Assembly (NCBI GenBank): GCA_026388125.1
Contig: JAPLKJ010000219.1
Span: forward strand, 1-49,071
Direction of reading: 5' to 3'
DNA: 49,071 nt
From: Elusimicrobiota bacterium
Lineage (GTDB): Bacteria > Elusimicrobiota > Elusimicrobia > Elusimicrobiales > UBA9959
In this document: in pieces, positions 23,719 through 31,664 of the stretch
Layout of the letters: the number at the start of each line of letters is the position of its first letter
How positions within the stretch are numbered: position 1 is the stretch's first letter
Made by a program: the position numbers and the translations under genes
Notes under the pieces: model-generated
What the model saw: only the letters and a program-made list of their open reading frames with translations
Told to the model about the DNA's origin: nothing
The model's database searches: none

Positions 23719-24897
23719 TCAGCGCTCCACGCACATTGCTATGCCCATGCCGCCGCCTATGCACAGCGTGGCCAGGCCTTTCCTGGCGTTCCTGCGGCGC
23801 ATTTCGTGCAGCAGCGTAACCAGTATGCGCGCGCCCGAGGCGCCCACCGGGTGCCCCAGCGCTATGGCGCCGCCGTTCACGTTCACTATATCCATGTTGA
23901 AGCCCAGCTCCTTGGCCACCGCCAGCGCCTGCGCGGCGAAAGCCTCGTTGCCTTCAATAAGCTCCACGTCCTTAAGCTGCCAGCCGGCGCGCTTCAGCGC
24001 CAGCCGCACCGCTTCCGCCGGGCCGATGCCCATTATGGAGGGGTCAACACCGGCCCAGCCGTAGGACGCTATGCGCGCCATGGGTTTCAGGTTATATTCT
24101 TTCAAAGCCTCTTCCGAAACGGCCAGCACGGCGGCAGCGCCGTCGTTGATGCCGGAGGAGTTGGCCGCCGTAACGGTGACGTCCTTCTTGAAGGCGGGGC
24201 GCAGCTTCGCAAGACCCTCGGCGGTAACGCCGGCCCGGGGGAACTCGTCCTTGTCGAACGCCAGGGGGTCGCCCTTGCGCTGCGGTATCATTACCGGCAC
24301 TATCTCGTCCCCGAAGCGACCGGCCTTCATGGCCTGCTCGGCCCTGTTCTGGGAAAGGGCAGCGAAAGCGTCCTGCTGCTCGCGCGTAATGTTGTATTTC
24401 GCCGCCAGGTTCTCGGCCGTTATGCCCATGTGGCAGTTGTTAAAAACGTCCCAGAGCCCGTCGTTGATCATCGAGTCGATCAGCTCGCCGTTGCCCATCT
24501 TGTAGCCGGCGCGCGCTTTCTTCAGCAGGTACGGCGCGTTGGTCATGCTCTCGGTGCCGCCCGCTATTATCAGGCCGGCGTCGCCGCACTTTATCTGCTG
24601 CGCGGCCATGGCTACGGCGCGCAGGCCGGAGCCGCATACCATGTTTATGGTCAGCGCGGTCTTTTCCTTGGGGATGCCGGCGCCCATTTGCACCTGCCGC
24701 GCTATGTTCTGCCCCTGGCCGGCCTGGTAAATGTTGCCCAGCAGCACTTCATCGATATTTTCGGCCGCCGCGCCGGTACGCGCCAGCAGCGCCTTCACCA
24801 CCGTCTTGCCGAGTTCCACAGAGCTGACCTCAGCCAGCCCGCCCGAGAAATTACCTATGGCAGTCCTTACACCTTCCGCAATAAATACTTCTTTCAT
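23719..24897 (-). CDS. Acetyl-CoA C-acetyltransferase (thiolase), second copy
   Basis: This 392-aa full-length thiolase has Cys in [30 protein letters not shown], the catalytic His in [16 protein letters not shown] and Cys in LCIGGGMG. It is very similar along its whole length to the thiolase at 15529-16710 (both start [15 protein letters not shown] and share long identical blocks), so the two are recent paralogues on opposite strands. It catalyses reversible acetoacetyl-CoA formation. The DedA gene lies 11 nt upstream on the same strand, so the two may share a transcript starting near the tRNA. Why two copies are kept is unclear. Separate regulation is a simple explanation. Confidence 0.94.
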   Translation of the reverse strand: MKEVFIAEGVRTAIGNFSGGLAEVSSVELGKTVVKALLARTGAAAENIDEVLLGNIYQAGQGQNIARQVQMGAGIPKEKTALTINMVCGSGLRAVAMAAQQIKCGDAGLIIAGGTESMTNAPYLLKKARAGYKMGNGELIDSMINDGLWDVFNNCHMGITAENLAAKYNITREQQDAFAALSQNRAEQAMKAGRFGDEIVPVMIPQRKGDPLAFDKDEFPRAGVTAEGLAKLRPAFKKDVTVTAANSSGINDGAAAVLAVSEEALKEYNLKPMARIASYGWAGVDPSIMGIGPAEAVRLALKRAGWQLKDVELIEGNEAFAAQALAVAKELGFNMDIVNVNGGAIALGHPVGASGARILVTLLHEMRRRNARKGLATLCIGGGMGIAMCVER

Positions 24898-24908
24898 TAC
24901 GAGCCTCC

Positions 24909-25589
24909 TTATACGGCGCTTTTCGGTGCGGCAGCGCGCTTATGCCTGAGATACTCCACCAGCGCGGGCAGAATTGAAATAAAAACGATGGCCATGATGA
25001 CGGCCGTAAAATTGGCCCTGACCACCGGGATGTTCCCGAAGAAATAGCCGGTAGATAGCAGGATGGTCACCCAGGTAAAGCCGCCAACCACGTTGAACAT
25101 GAGGAATTTGGGATACGTCATGGCGCCCACGCCGGCCACGAACGGCGCGAACGTGCGCACTATGGGCACGTACTTGCACAGGATGATGGCCTTGCCGCCA
25201 TACTTTTCGTAGAAGTTATGCGTCTTCTGCAGGTATTCTTTTTTAAAGATGCGCGAATTCTCGTAGTGGAAGACCTTGGGGCCGATATAATTGCCCACGC
25301 CGTAATTCACGTTGTCGCCCAGGATGGCGGCAAAGACCAGCAGCGGCCAGATCTTGTGTATGTCCAGGTAGCCCAGGGCCGCGAACGTGCCCACCGCGAA
25401 CAGCAGCGAATCCCCCGGCAGAATGGGCGTTACCACCAGCCCCGTTTCGCAGAAGATGATGAGGAACAGGATAAGGTAGGTCCACGCCCCGTAATTCTGT
25501 ATTACGAGGCCGAGGTATTTGTCGAGATGGATGAAAATATTGAATGCGTAAAGAAGGAAGTTCGCCGCGTGGGCAAGGAGTTCTGTCAT
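24909..25589 (-). CDS. DedA-family inner-membrane protein
   Basis: The 226-aa protein has the DedA/SNARE-associated (VTT) pattern: [28 protein letters not shown] with the acidic residue and PGD motif, [14 protein letters not shown], and [25 protein letters not shown] with the conserved Arg. Several reentrant and membrane helices are visible. DedA proteins are envelope-homeostasis proteins, some acting as undecaprenyl-phosphate or phosphatidylethanolamine flippases. The specific lipid here is unknown. The start codon lies 27 nt after the tRNA-Val 3' end on the same strand, suggesting co-transcription. Confidence 0.92.
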   Translation of the reverse strand: MTELLAHAANFLLYAFNIFIHLDKYLGLVIQNYGAWTYLILFLIIFCETGLVVTPILPGDSLLFAVGTFAALGYLDIHKIWPLLVFAAILGDNVNYGVGNYIGPKVFHYENSRIFKKEYLQKTHNFYEKYGGKAIILCKYVPIVRTFAPFVAGVGAMTYPKFLMFNVVGGFTWVTILLSTGYFFGNIPVVRANFTAVIMAIVFISILPALVEYLRHKRAAAPKSAV

Positions 25590-25615
25590 TTACGCATTAC
25601 CGCGGAGGAAAAATC

Positions 25616-25690
25616 TGGTGGGTGATACAGGATTTGAACCTGTGACATCTGTCGTGTGAGGACAGCGCTCTACCGCTGAGCTAATCACCC
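25616..25690 (-). tRNA. tRNA-Val(CAC)
   Basis: The reverse strand from 25690 folds as a complete cloverleaf. It has acceptor stem GGGTGAT/ATCACCC, D stem GCTC/GAGC, and anticodon stem CTGTC/GACAG with loop CTCACAC, so the anticodon is CAC (valine GUG). The T arm is ACAGG-TTCAAAT-CCTGT. The body covers 25619-25690 (72 nt) and CCA is encoded at 25616-25618. It marks the border of the island. Unusually, the island begins on the 5' side of the tRNA, not at its 3' end. Confidence 0.95.
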
Positions 25691-25747
25691 TTTGAATATA
25701 TATTTTACAATAGTTTTTTGTGTTTTGCAGTTTTAATTTTGAACCCC

Positions 25748-25771
25748 TGGTGTCCAATTTGGTGTCCAATT
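25748..25771. repeat. 12-bp tandem direct repeat near the island edge
   Basis: TGGTGTCCAATT occurs twice, back to back and without mismatch, between the tRNA and the integrase stop. It may be part of an attachment or integrase-binding region, which is inferred from position only. Confidence 0.7.
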
Positions 25772-25778
25772 CCCAAAA

Positions 25779-25808
25779 TACAAGTAGAACCAAGTAGAAC
25801 GAAATAGC
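25779..25808 (-). repeat. Three 10-bp units flanking the integrase 3' end (cluster D)
   Basis: Read on the minus strand this is GCTATTTCGT, TCTACTTGGT, TCTACTTGTA. It matches cluster A at 26961-26990 (plus strand) in 25 of 30 positions, so the integrase gene is bracketed by inverted copies. Candidate arm-type recombinase sites. Confidence 0.75.
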
Positions 25809-25825
25809 GATAAAAGGCACCGGAG

Positions 25826-26899
25826 CTATGGCTGGCATGATAGTTGACCACTATGCGTTGCCGGGGCCGCCGGCGCGCCCAGAACAGGCATCCCCGATTC
25901 GAACGCGGCCATGGCGGCGTTAATATGCGCCTTCGACAGGTGGGCATAGCGTTGCGTCATCTGCGGCGACGCGTGGCCCAACAGTTTTTGCAGGGCGTAC
26001 AGGTCCGCCGTCCTCATATAGAAGTGGCTGGCAAAAGTATGTCGAATATCATGAAACCGGAAATACGCAATGCCGGACTCCGCCTTCAACCGGTCGAACA
26101 GACGCCTGAACGTTATATGCGCTATTTCGAAAACTTTCCCCTCCGGTTTCGGCCTAGTACCTAACATTACTTCCTTCAGGCGCGGCGTGATAGGCACCTC
26201 GCGCGGCTTGCCGGACTTCGATATAAGAATGTAGATGGTGCCATGCTCAAGGTCGACGTTCTTCCAATCCAGCCTTAATATCTCGCCTTGCCGCATGCCC
26301 GTAAAGAGCGCGCAGACGACAACAGGATATAGCTTGCTGTACTCCGGCCCCTGGCACACGAGTAGTAGCCGGTCCATCTCGGCGGAACTTAGGTAACGGA
26401 GCCGGGAGGCGTTATCGGGCTGCTTCTTAATGCGCTTGGCAGGATTTTCCTTCTGAAAGTCGCCCCACTCAATGGCGCGGTTGTAGATGGCCTTTATCAA
26501 TGCCAGGTACCGGTTCGCGGTCGACGGCGTGGTCGAGACCGCTTTCTTGTTGTACCATTCCTGCCATTCTTTCGTCGTTATTTCGTCGGCCCGCCGATGG
26601 CCGAATTCGGGAATCAGGGTACCGGTTCGGTAGCTCCATGAACTATCCCTGTTGAAGCCGACAAGCCGGTAGTAGTTATCCGCCAGTTCTTTAAAAGTGC
26701 AACGCTTAACGGCGGCGATATATTTATTTTCATAAACCTCGCCCTGCACCTTAACTAGTGACCGCTTAGCCAACTTGCGCATTTCTGCGGTATCAGGCCC
26801 GATCTTCTCACGGTGGCGCTTGCCGGCCTGATCATTAAAGACTATCCATACTTCCGCCAATTTATCCGCCCGTTTTCGTATCCAGATTCCGTTTGCCAT
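25826..26899 (-). CDS. Tyrosine recombinase / integrase of the island
   Basis: The start at ATG 26899 (MANGIWIRKRADK), preceded by AAGGAA, is favoured over the track start at 26932, giving about 357 aa. The N-terminal arm (about 1-60) resembles an arm-binding domain and is followed by a SAM-like core-binding domain. The catalytic domain shows Arg in TGMRQGE, Lys in ISKSGKPREV, HDIRH (HxxR), LGHAS and the nucleophile Tyr in TQRYAHLS. All active-site residues are present, so it should be functional. It would catalyse integration and excision of the island. It points toward tRNA-Val, whose 5' end lies 135 nt past the stop. Repeat clusters sit on both sides of the gene. Confidence 0.95.
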   Translation of the reverse strand: MANGIWIRKRADKLAEVWIVFNDQAGKRHREKIGPDTAEMRKLAKRSLVKVQGEVYENKYIAAVKRCTFKELADNYYRLVGFNRDSSWSYRTGTLIPEFGHRRADEITTKEWQEWYNKKAVSTTPSTANRYLALIKAIYNRAIEWGDFQKENPAKRIKKQPDNASRLRYLSSAEMDRLLLVCQGPEYSKLYPVVVCALFTGMRQGEILRLDWKNVDLEHGTIYILISKSGKPREVPITPRLKEVMLGTRPKPEGKVFEIAHITFRRLFDRLKAESGIAYFRFHDIRHTFASHFYMRTADLYALQKLLGHASPQMTQRYAHLSKAHINAAMAAFESGMPVLGAPAAPATHSGQLSCQP

Positions 26900-26960
26900 A
26901 AGTTCCTTTTCTCCTTGGACAATAGCGGACATTTACGTCGTCCGTCAAGTCCTGTTTCGC

Positions 26961-27094
26961 TCTATTTCGTGCTACTTGGTTCTATTTGGTTTTGAATCAA
27001 ATCTACCCTGTTTTGACTTTGCTGTACTTTGTTGTATTTGGTTACGACCCCGCTTCCATGCAGTTCGACTTTGTTGTATTTTGTTGTGTTTGGT
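26961..27094 (+). repeat. Three clusters of three 10-bp units at exact 52-bp spacing (clusters A-C)
   Basis: Cluster A (26961-26990) is TCTATTTCGT GCTACTTGGT TCTATTTGGT. Cluster B (27013-27042) is TTGACTTTGC TGTACTTTGT TGTATTTGGT. Cluster C (27065-27094) is TCGACTTTGT TGTATTTTGT TGTGTTTGGT. Starts are 52 bp apart each time and units repeat every 10 bp, about one helical turn, so all lie on one face of the DNA. The 22-bp spacers are not conserved. The array covers the integrase 5' leader and the 3' end of the methyltransferase-HTH gene. Consensus is about TNTAYTTKGT. Confidence 0.8.
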
Positions 27095-28073
27095 TCAGGA
27101 GCCATTCATCTATCGTGCTTTTCCGGAACCGGTTCAGCCGCCCCAACTTTATAACGGGTATCTTCCCCTCGCTTACCTTCGTGTATATGGTGGCAATAGC
27201 CCAGCCCAGGTACGCGGAAAGCCCCGGCACATCCATCAAGGGGTCATTTTGAACGGGGACCGGCACGGATACTGGGGTGGCCACAGGCGCGGCGGCTGCG
27301 TTAATCGGCCCGGAATCGGGGCATAGCCGCGCTTTCGCCGCGTTTACGTAGTCCGCATTCAGATCGTAGCCCACAAAGCGCCGGCCGTGCTTCTGCGCCG
27401 CCAGGAGCGTGGTGCCAGAGCCGCAGAAGGGGTCAAGAACAACATCGCCGGGCTTACTGCCGTACAGAACGAACCGCTCTGCCACGGCGTCCGGCATCTT
27501 GGCGGGGTGGATCTCTTTCTGGTCCTGGGATTTAGGGTGAATAAAATAGTTGCCCGGGTCTTTGCCAAGTTCGTTATATTTATAGGTCCGGTTATCTTTG
27601 CCCGCCCATTCGCTCGGCTCGCGGATAGCGTCCTTATAAACAATAAAATCTTTTGATTTCGCGAAGTGCCAGATAAACTCAACAGAGTTCTTCAGCACGT
27701 TCCGGGCGGGCAGGGGATTGGCGTTGGGCTTCACCCAGGTATGCGTCTGCACGTGCAGCAGACCAAGCTCTTCTACTGCCATCTTCACGATCAGGTATTC
27801 CGTGGGCGAGGTCAGCCCGTCGATTATCTGCGCCTGAAAGTTCAGGAACAGGTTTCCGCCTGGCTTCAATACGCGCTTACATTCAGCCAGTACGGCTTTC
27901 AGCTTAGTTACATATTCCAGCCCCTGGTAATTCCCAAGATCCTCCGGGTCATCAGAATAATGCCGCATGGTCTCGTAAGGGGGCGAGGTAAGAATAAGGT
28001 CCACCGACAGCGGCTCCAGTTCCGCCATCCGCGCGGACGAGCTGCAGTACACCGCATCAAAAAAGTCTTTCAT
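27042..28073 (-). CDS. DNA methyltransferase fused to an excisionase-type HTH domain
   Basis: Residues 1-250 form a beta-class N4-cytosine/N6-adenine DNA methyltransferase. Catalytic motif IV TSPPY is at 29-33 and SAM-binding motif VLDPFCGSGTT at about 212-222, the IV-then-I order of class beta. A 28-residue Ala/Pro/Val linker leads to a C-terminal helix_turn_helix_17/Xis-like domain at about 280-330 (SAYLGWAIATIYTKVSEGKIPVIKLGRLNRFRKSTIDEWL). Such HTH domains usually occur as small excisionases next to integrases, and this gene lies directly upstream of the integrase. No restriction partner is adjacent, so it looks like an orphan methylase that may also act as recombination or regulatory factor. 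AGGAG precedes the ATG. Confidence 0.9.
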   Translation of the reverse strand: MKDFFDAVYCSSSARMAELEPLSVDLILTSPPYETMRHYSDDPEDLGNYQGLEYVTKLKAVLAECKRVLKPGGNLFLNFQAQIIDGLTSPTEYLIVKMAVEELGLLHVQTHTWVKPNANPLPARNVLKNSVEFIWHFAKSKDFIVYKDAIREPSEWAGKDNRTYKYNELGKDPGNYFIHPKSQDQKEIHPAKMPDAVAERFVLYGSKPGDVVLDPFCGSGTTLLAAQKHGRRFVGYDLNADYVNAAKARLCPDSGPINAAAAPVATPVSVPVPVQNDPLMDVPGLSAYLGWAIATIYTKVSEGKIPVIKLGRLNRFRKSTIDEWLLNQTQQNTTKSNCMEAGS

Positions 28074-28081
28074 GGCACACT

Positions 28082-28163
28082 CCTAAAAAATATTAACCTT
28101 ACCTCAATATTTTAGGCCAGGCCATGAATAAGCGCCCGGATACAGTTCCGCGAACCGTATCCG
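28082..28163. repeat. Two inverted repeats upstream of the methyltransferase-HTH gene
   Basis: CCTAAAAAATATT/AATATTTTAGG brackets 28082-28115 with two extra A in the left arm. CGGATAC-A-GTTC with CGC loop and GAAC-C-GTATCCG forms a near-perfect hairpin at 28137-28163. The first overlaps the likely leader of the methyltransferase gene and could be an operator. The second may end transcription of the gene upstream. Confidence 0.55.
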
Positions 28164-28193
28164 AGTCCCGTCTGAAACGGGCATTTGGGGTTG

Positions 28194-29480
28194 TCAGCTT
28201 TTGGGAAGAGTTACTGGCGGGGTTTCCGGCAAATTAGAGAGGGTCATATCTCCCGTTCCGGGGAAATATTCATCCAGATAATCTGTCCAAAGCTTGTTCG
28301 TCTGTGCAGTGCTTTTCCCTATATAGAAAAGTGTATTCGCGTAGTCTAACTTTTTACCATCCATTTCCATGAGGCCCATTTGCAGGGCGGCTTCCTGAAG
28401 CGCCTTGGATGTGTTGTGACTTTCAGAAGCACGGTATTCCGCTATCTGTCCAGTGGTGAGCTCCGGATATTTCTTCTGGCACTCCAAGAGGGCTTCGTCT
28501 CTGCTTTTACCGCTGGAGCATATCCCTTGTACATCTTCACGCATATTTAAAAAAACCTGTTGCAGCCTGTAAAGCTCATCAGGATTGCCCGGCTCTAACG
28601 CTGCAGGCGCTTCATACCCCGACACGTTGGCTAACGAGATAGCGCCGAAATCGCTGACAACTCCCTTGATAACCTTCAACTTCTCTTCCTGCAAGTATTT
28701 CCCCAGTGAATTCCCCGGCCGGTTCTTTCCGGCAACCAGGCTTTTAAGCTGCTCGTTGTAATAGCTATCACCTTTCGGCCGTTCTCTTTTATAATCAACG
28801 GAAATCTGGGCCAGTCTTTCTTTTGTGATCTTTGCCGTTACCGGGTTACAGATTTTTTCCGCGATCTGCTGCTTTTTTTCATCCGACATTGTGTCTTTTA
28901 TGCCCAGTTTTTCCGGCTGCTGGTTTATACGATCAAGCAAAGCATGTTTTTGCGCTTCCGATTTGTGGAATAACGGATCTGTTGAATTTATCCCGCATTC
29001 TTCCGGTAATTCCGGGGTAGTTCTTGCCCACTTGATTAGGAACGCTTTTTCTTTGTCAACTCCATGCTTGTTTATTGCAATATTTAAGCGCTCTGACAGC
29101 TCTTTTGGGGTTAAGTCAAAAAGATGGATATATCCGGTAGGAATTTTACTGGGTTTTTCATAGAGCAAGATTTTATGTTTTCCTTTCTCCACACGGTTGA
29201 AATATTCGATGGCAGAATTGGCCGAAATCAGGCTAAAAAAACTTTCAAAGAATTTTTCTTCTGGTTTTACCTCCAGGCAGGCCGCAAAAGAACGAAAAAT
29301 CGCAAGATCAGCCGGGATTAGCCCCATCACCCCGGAAACCCACCATTCAAAGGGCCGGGAATCGCCCGTCCAGAGCTTGTTTTTTAGAACGACAATCCGT
29401 TCATGTATTTCCCTATGCAGCACCGGGAAATTTTTCTGATGTTTTTCGGCCCATCGGCGCTTCTTAACTTCGTCTCTCAT
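28194..29480 (-). CDS. Hypothetical protein of the island
   Basis: I do not recognise this 428-aa protein. It begins with a basic helix (MRDEVKKRRWAEKHQKNF), has one moderately hydrophobic stretch (WWVSGVMGLIPADLAIF) and is otherwise soluble, helical and charged, with many Lys/Glu. There are no obvious catalytic motifs or zinc clusters. It is followed by the methyltransferase-HTH gene 120 nt downstream on the same strand, after a hairpin. Base composition is AT-richer than the chromosome but less than the membrane-protein genes next to it. The long unbroken frame and protein-like composition support a real gene. Confidence 0.65.
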   Translation of the reverse strand: MRDEVKKRRWAEKHQKNFPVLHREIHERIVVLKNKLWTGDSRPFEWWVSGVMGLIPADLAIFRSFAACLEVKPEEKFFESFFSLISANSAIEYFNRVEKGKHKILLYEKPSKIPTGYIHLFDLTPKELSERLNIAINKHGVDKEKAFLIKWARTTPELPEECGINSTDPLFHKSEAQKHALLDRINQQPEKLGIKDTMSDEKKQQIAEKICNPVTAKITKERLAQISVDYKRERPKGDSYYNEQLKSLVAGKNRPGNSLGKYLQEEKLKVIKGVVSDFGAISLANVSGYEAPAALEPGNPDELYRLQQVFLNMREDVQGICSSGKSRDEALLECQKKYPELTTGQIAEYRASESHNTSKALQEAALQMGLMEMDGKKLDYANTLFYIGKSTAQTNKLWTDYLDEYFPGTGDMTLSNLPETPPVTLPKS

Positions 29481-30035
29481 AATTTTCCTCTAAACTCCGT
29501 GATAAACCCCGGCTTAAAGGATAAATCTTTTACCGGCGGCCATCAATAAGGATTTTAAAAGCCTTACAGTGGAAAATTTGAGATTTTATTACGTATTATC
29601 CGGGGAATTATTCCCGGGGCGACGAAGATAGAATAATATATCTAAAAAAAGTGGCCTGTTTTGCCCTGAACTTGTTATCTATATACCCCGAAATGTCCAT
29701 TTTTATAAACCGCGAAAGTTTTAACCCTTTTCCAGATATTTTCAATGGAAAGAATTCATCCTTACAAGGAAAATTATTACGCACTTGTCTCCAATGAAAA
29801 TAGCGATATTTTACAGCAAATAATTTTGGGGCTATGGAATGGAACCAGGAAACGAAAATAATGCCGGCTCCGGGCAGAGATTTCCCGATTTTCCCGGGGG
29901 AAAGTTCTTCACTACACGGCCCGGCACAGTCGCCACTCTGCCGGCAAGGCCGCCGTTGGCGGCAAGGCTCGCGCAAACAACTGCGGCCTTGCGGGAGAAA
30001 ATCCTTAAAAGATGTGAAAAAATCTCTAAACTCAA
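29481..30035. other. Gene-poor stretch within the island
   Basis: The left half is AT-rich and shows nothing beyond a GC hairpin near 29600-29617 (CCGGGGAA...TTCCCGG). The right half is GC-richer. The 171-aa minus ORF here is not convincing. One possible 66-aa plus-strand ORF is listed separately. Confidence 0.5.
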
Positions 30036-30039
30036 TTAG
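29839..30039 (+). CDS. Possible small protein (66 aa)
   Basis: This short frame encodes MEPGNENNAGSGQRF... with a helical, basic C terminus (AALREKILKRCEKISKLN). A loose promoter (TTGTCT, 16 nt, TATTTT) lies upstream, but there is no good ribosome-binding site. Composition is protein-like, yet length and overlap with other frames make this a weak call. Confidence 0.22.
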   Translation: MEPGNENNAGSGQRFPDFPGGKFFTTRPGTVATLPARPPLAARLAQTTAALREKILKRCEKISKLN

Positions 30040-30962
30040 AAAAACCAAGTGCGATTTCTGAAAATAGCGCCAAAAACAATACTCGCTGGGATTAATATGA
30101 ATACGATGGATATTTTTAACCATCGATAATTGGTTCTGTTGTCTCTCATTGCCTTAATGCCGCATGAAAATAATGCAACAGAGATTGCCCAAGCGAAAAA
30201 TATAAATCCAGAATAGGCAAGTAGCCCGATCATGCCAGCACCATTCTGCTGTTGAAGTGAATCCGAAGCTAAGAACGTGTCTTTCCAAAAAGTGTTTTTT
30301 GCAACTATATTCATAGCGGCATAGCTATTGGAAATAGTAAGCCGTGATAAAAATTGTGCAACTGGATTGCATGCAATAATTAATAGCACCCATATTTTCT
30401 TCGAGATTCCTGAAAAATAAAAGAGTTCTTGGTCTTTAGAATTAAAATAAGTGGTCTTTTTTGCGAAGTTAAAGCTGAAGTAAGACGCGCTGAATGTGAG
30501 GAGTATTTGTAAAATGATCAACGTCCACTCACCAGAATTTATTCCTAAGACGAAAGGGTTTGCCTCTGCAAATGTCTGTCCCTTTATTATGCGAGCAGCC
30601 ACAAGTAATAGAGATTCAATGACACGGTAATATATCAACAAAAATCCAAATAAGACCCCCCAAAAAACACGTAGCTCTCTTAGATAATAACCGAGTATTC
30701 CTACCGAACATGTAATAACTAATGAGTCGAACAGTAAGGATATAAGGTTGAAAACCCAGAATTGAGTTAACGTTAAATAAATTGGGACACCATTGGTGGT
30801 TCGATATATCAAAGACTCTTGGAATTCAGGTATCGCCCTGCTAAAAAGCCCTAAATAGTTTAGCGCCAGAAAACTGGAGAATAGTAAAATAAATATTGTA
30901 TTTTTGCTTCTAGTTCTGGTTTTCATATAATTCCAGAAACTTTTAGTTGTAGTTCTGTTCAC
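30036..30962 (-). CDS. Polytopic membrane protein, unknown
   Basis: The 308-aa protein has about seven hydrophobic segments, including TIFILLFSSFLALNYLGLF, FWVFNLISLLFDSLVI, VFWGVLFGFLLIYYRVIESLLLV, WTLIILQILLTFSASYF and ISIVFILIPASIVFGAIF. Short Lys/Arg-rich loops sit between them. No family motif is visible. The start overlaps the end of another membrane-protein gene by 20 nt, so the two are translationally coupled and may form one complex. Strong AT bias suggests separate acquisition within the island. Confidence 0.7.
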   Translation of the reverse strand: MNRTTTKSFWNYMKTRTRSKNTIFILLFSSFLALNYLGLFSRAIPEFQESLIYRTTNGVPIYLTLTQFWVFNLISLLFDSLVITCSVGILGYYLRELRVFWGVLFGFLLIYYRVIESLLLVAARIIKGQTFAEANPFVLGINSGEWTLIILQILLTFSASYFSFNFAKKTTYFNSKDQELFYFSGISKKIWVLLIIACNPVAQFLSRLTISNSYAAMNIVAKNTFWKDTFLASDSLQQQNGAGMIGLLAYSGFIFFAWAISVALFSCGIKAMRDNRTNYRWLKISIVFILIPASIVFGAIFRNRTWFF

Positions 30963-31422
30963 GATTAATTAAAAAGAGTCCTAAACCTCGAATCCCTAAA
31001 GTTGCAATAAGTAGGAGTATGAGATTCCCGGATGTGCCCCACATTCCATGAAAAAGTGTCGCGAGAATGGCGAGCGGTACGACTCCAACTCCTAAGAAGC
31101 AAAGACCCAAAAAAACCGCGAGTATTCCCCAGATGTTGTACGTAATTAGTAAACCCCAGGCCCACAATGTTAATCCAAAAATATATGAGCAGAGATAAAA
31201 CCCAAGTCCAGAGAAACTTCTGGTTTTTCTGAACATAGAAAGAGGTAGAAGTATTAGTATGCATACTTCAGTAGTGAGGGTTGCTAAAACAAGTAAAATT
31301 GGATAAAGCTTAGCAGAAAGCCATGCAGCCCCCGAAAGAAATAATAAGCCTAATATCACAGATGCCGCTAGGACAAATATCCCCGCCAAAAATATTCCTA
31401 TTGATTTTAGTGAGTTGTTCAT
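30943..31422 (-). CDS. Small membrane protein coupled to the next gene
   Basis: The track start at 31611 adds 63 unlikely residues. ATG 31422 (MNNSLKSIGIFLAG) gives 159 aa with five hydrophobic segments (IFLAGIFVLAASVILGLLFL, YPILLVLATLTTEVCILILL, FYLCSYIFGLTLWAWGLLI, ILAVFLGLCFLGVGVVPLAILATL, LILLLIATLGIRGLGLFLI). It is unrecognised. It overlaps the 308-aa membrane-protein gene by 20 nt and probably works with it. Confidence 0.65.
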   Translation of the reverse strand: MNNSLKSIGIFLAGIFVLAASVILGLLFLSGAAWLSAKLYPILLVLATLTTEVCILILLPLSMFRKTRSFSGLGFYLCSYIFGLTLWAWGLLITYNIWGILAVFLGLCFLGVGVVPLAILATLFHGMWGTSGNLILLLIATLGIRGLGLFLINREQNYN

Positions 31423-31664
31423 GCGCAACCAAACCTTACATTTTCTAACATTTATTCGCCCAGTTAGCAAGATTAATTGACAAGAAAAGGCAACTGCGGC
31501 CATGCGCCCCGCCACTATTATAACTTGCAACCGTGGTGCCAGCCCACCAAGCGGGTTGGTTTGTAGGGTACCAAGCCGTATCCCCGTGCTCCACTGTACA
31601 GGCCGCGCCAAACCGTGGCCTTGCGGGAAATGCTGTATAATAATCAGGTTAGGAAACTCAAATA

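Noticed and set aside
26961-27094. 10-bp repeat clusters read as a CRISPR array
   Set aside because: Units are too short and imperfect, spacers are fixed at 22 bp with part coding, and no cas genes are in the window.
29608-30123. 171-aa minus-strand ORF in the island gap
   Set aside because: Composition is not protein-like, there is no ribosome-binding site, and it overlaps the end of the membrane-protein gene.
29985-31628. 12-bp direct repeat GGCCTTGCGGGA flanking the two membrane-protein genes
   Set aside because: A shared 12-mer is expected by chance many times in a window of this size, and flanking similarity is weak.
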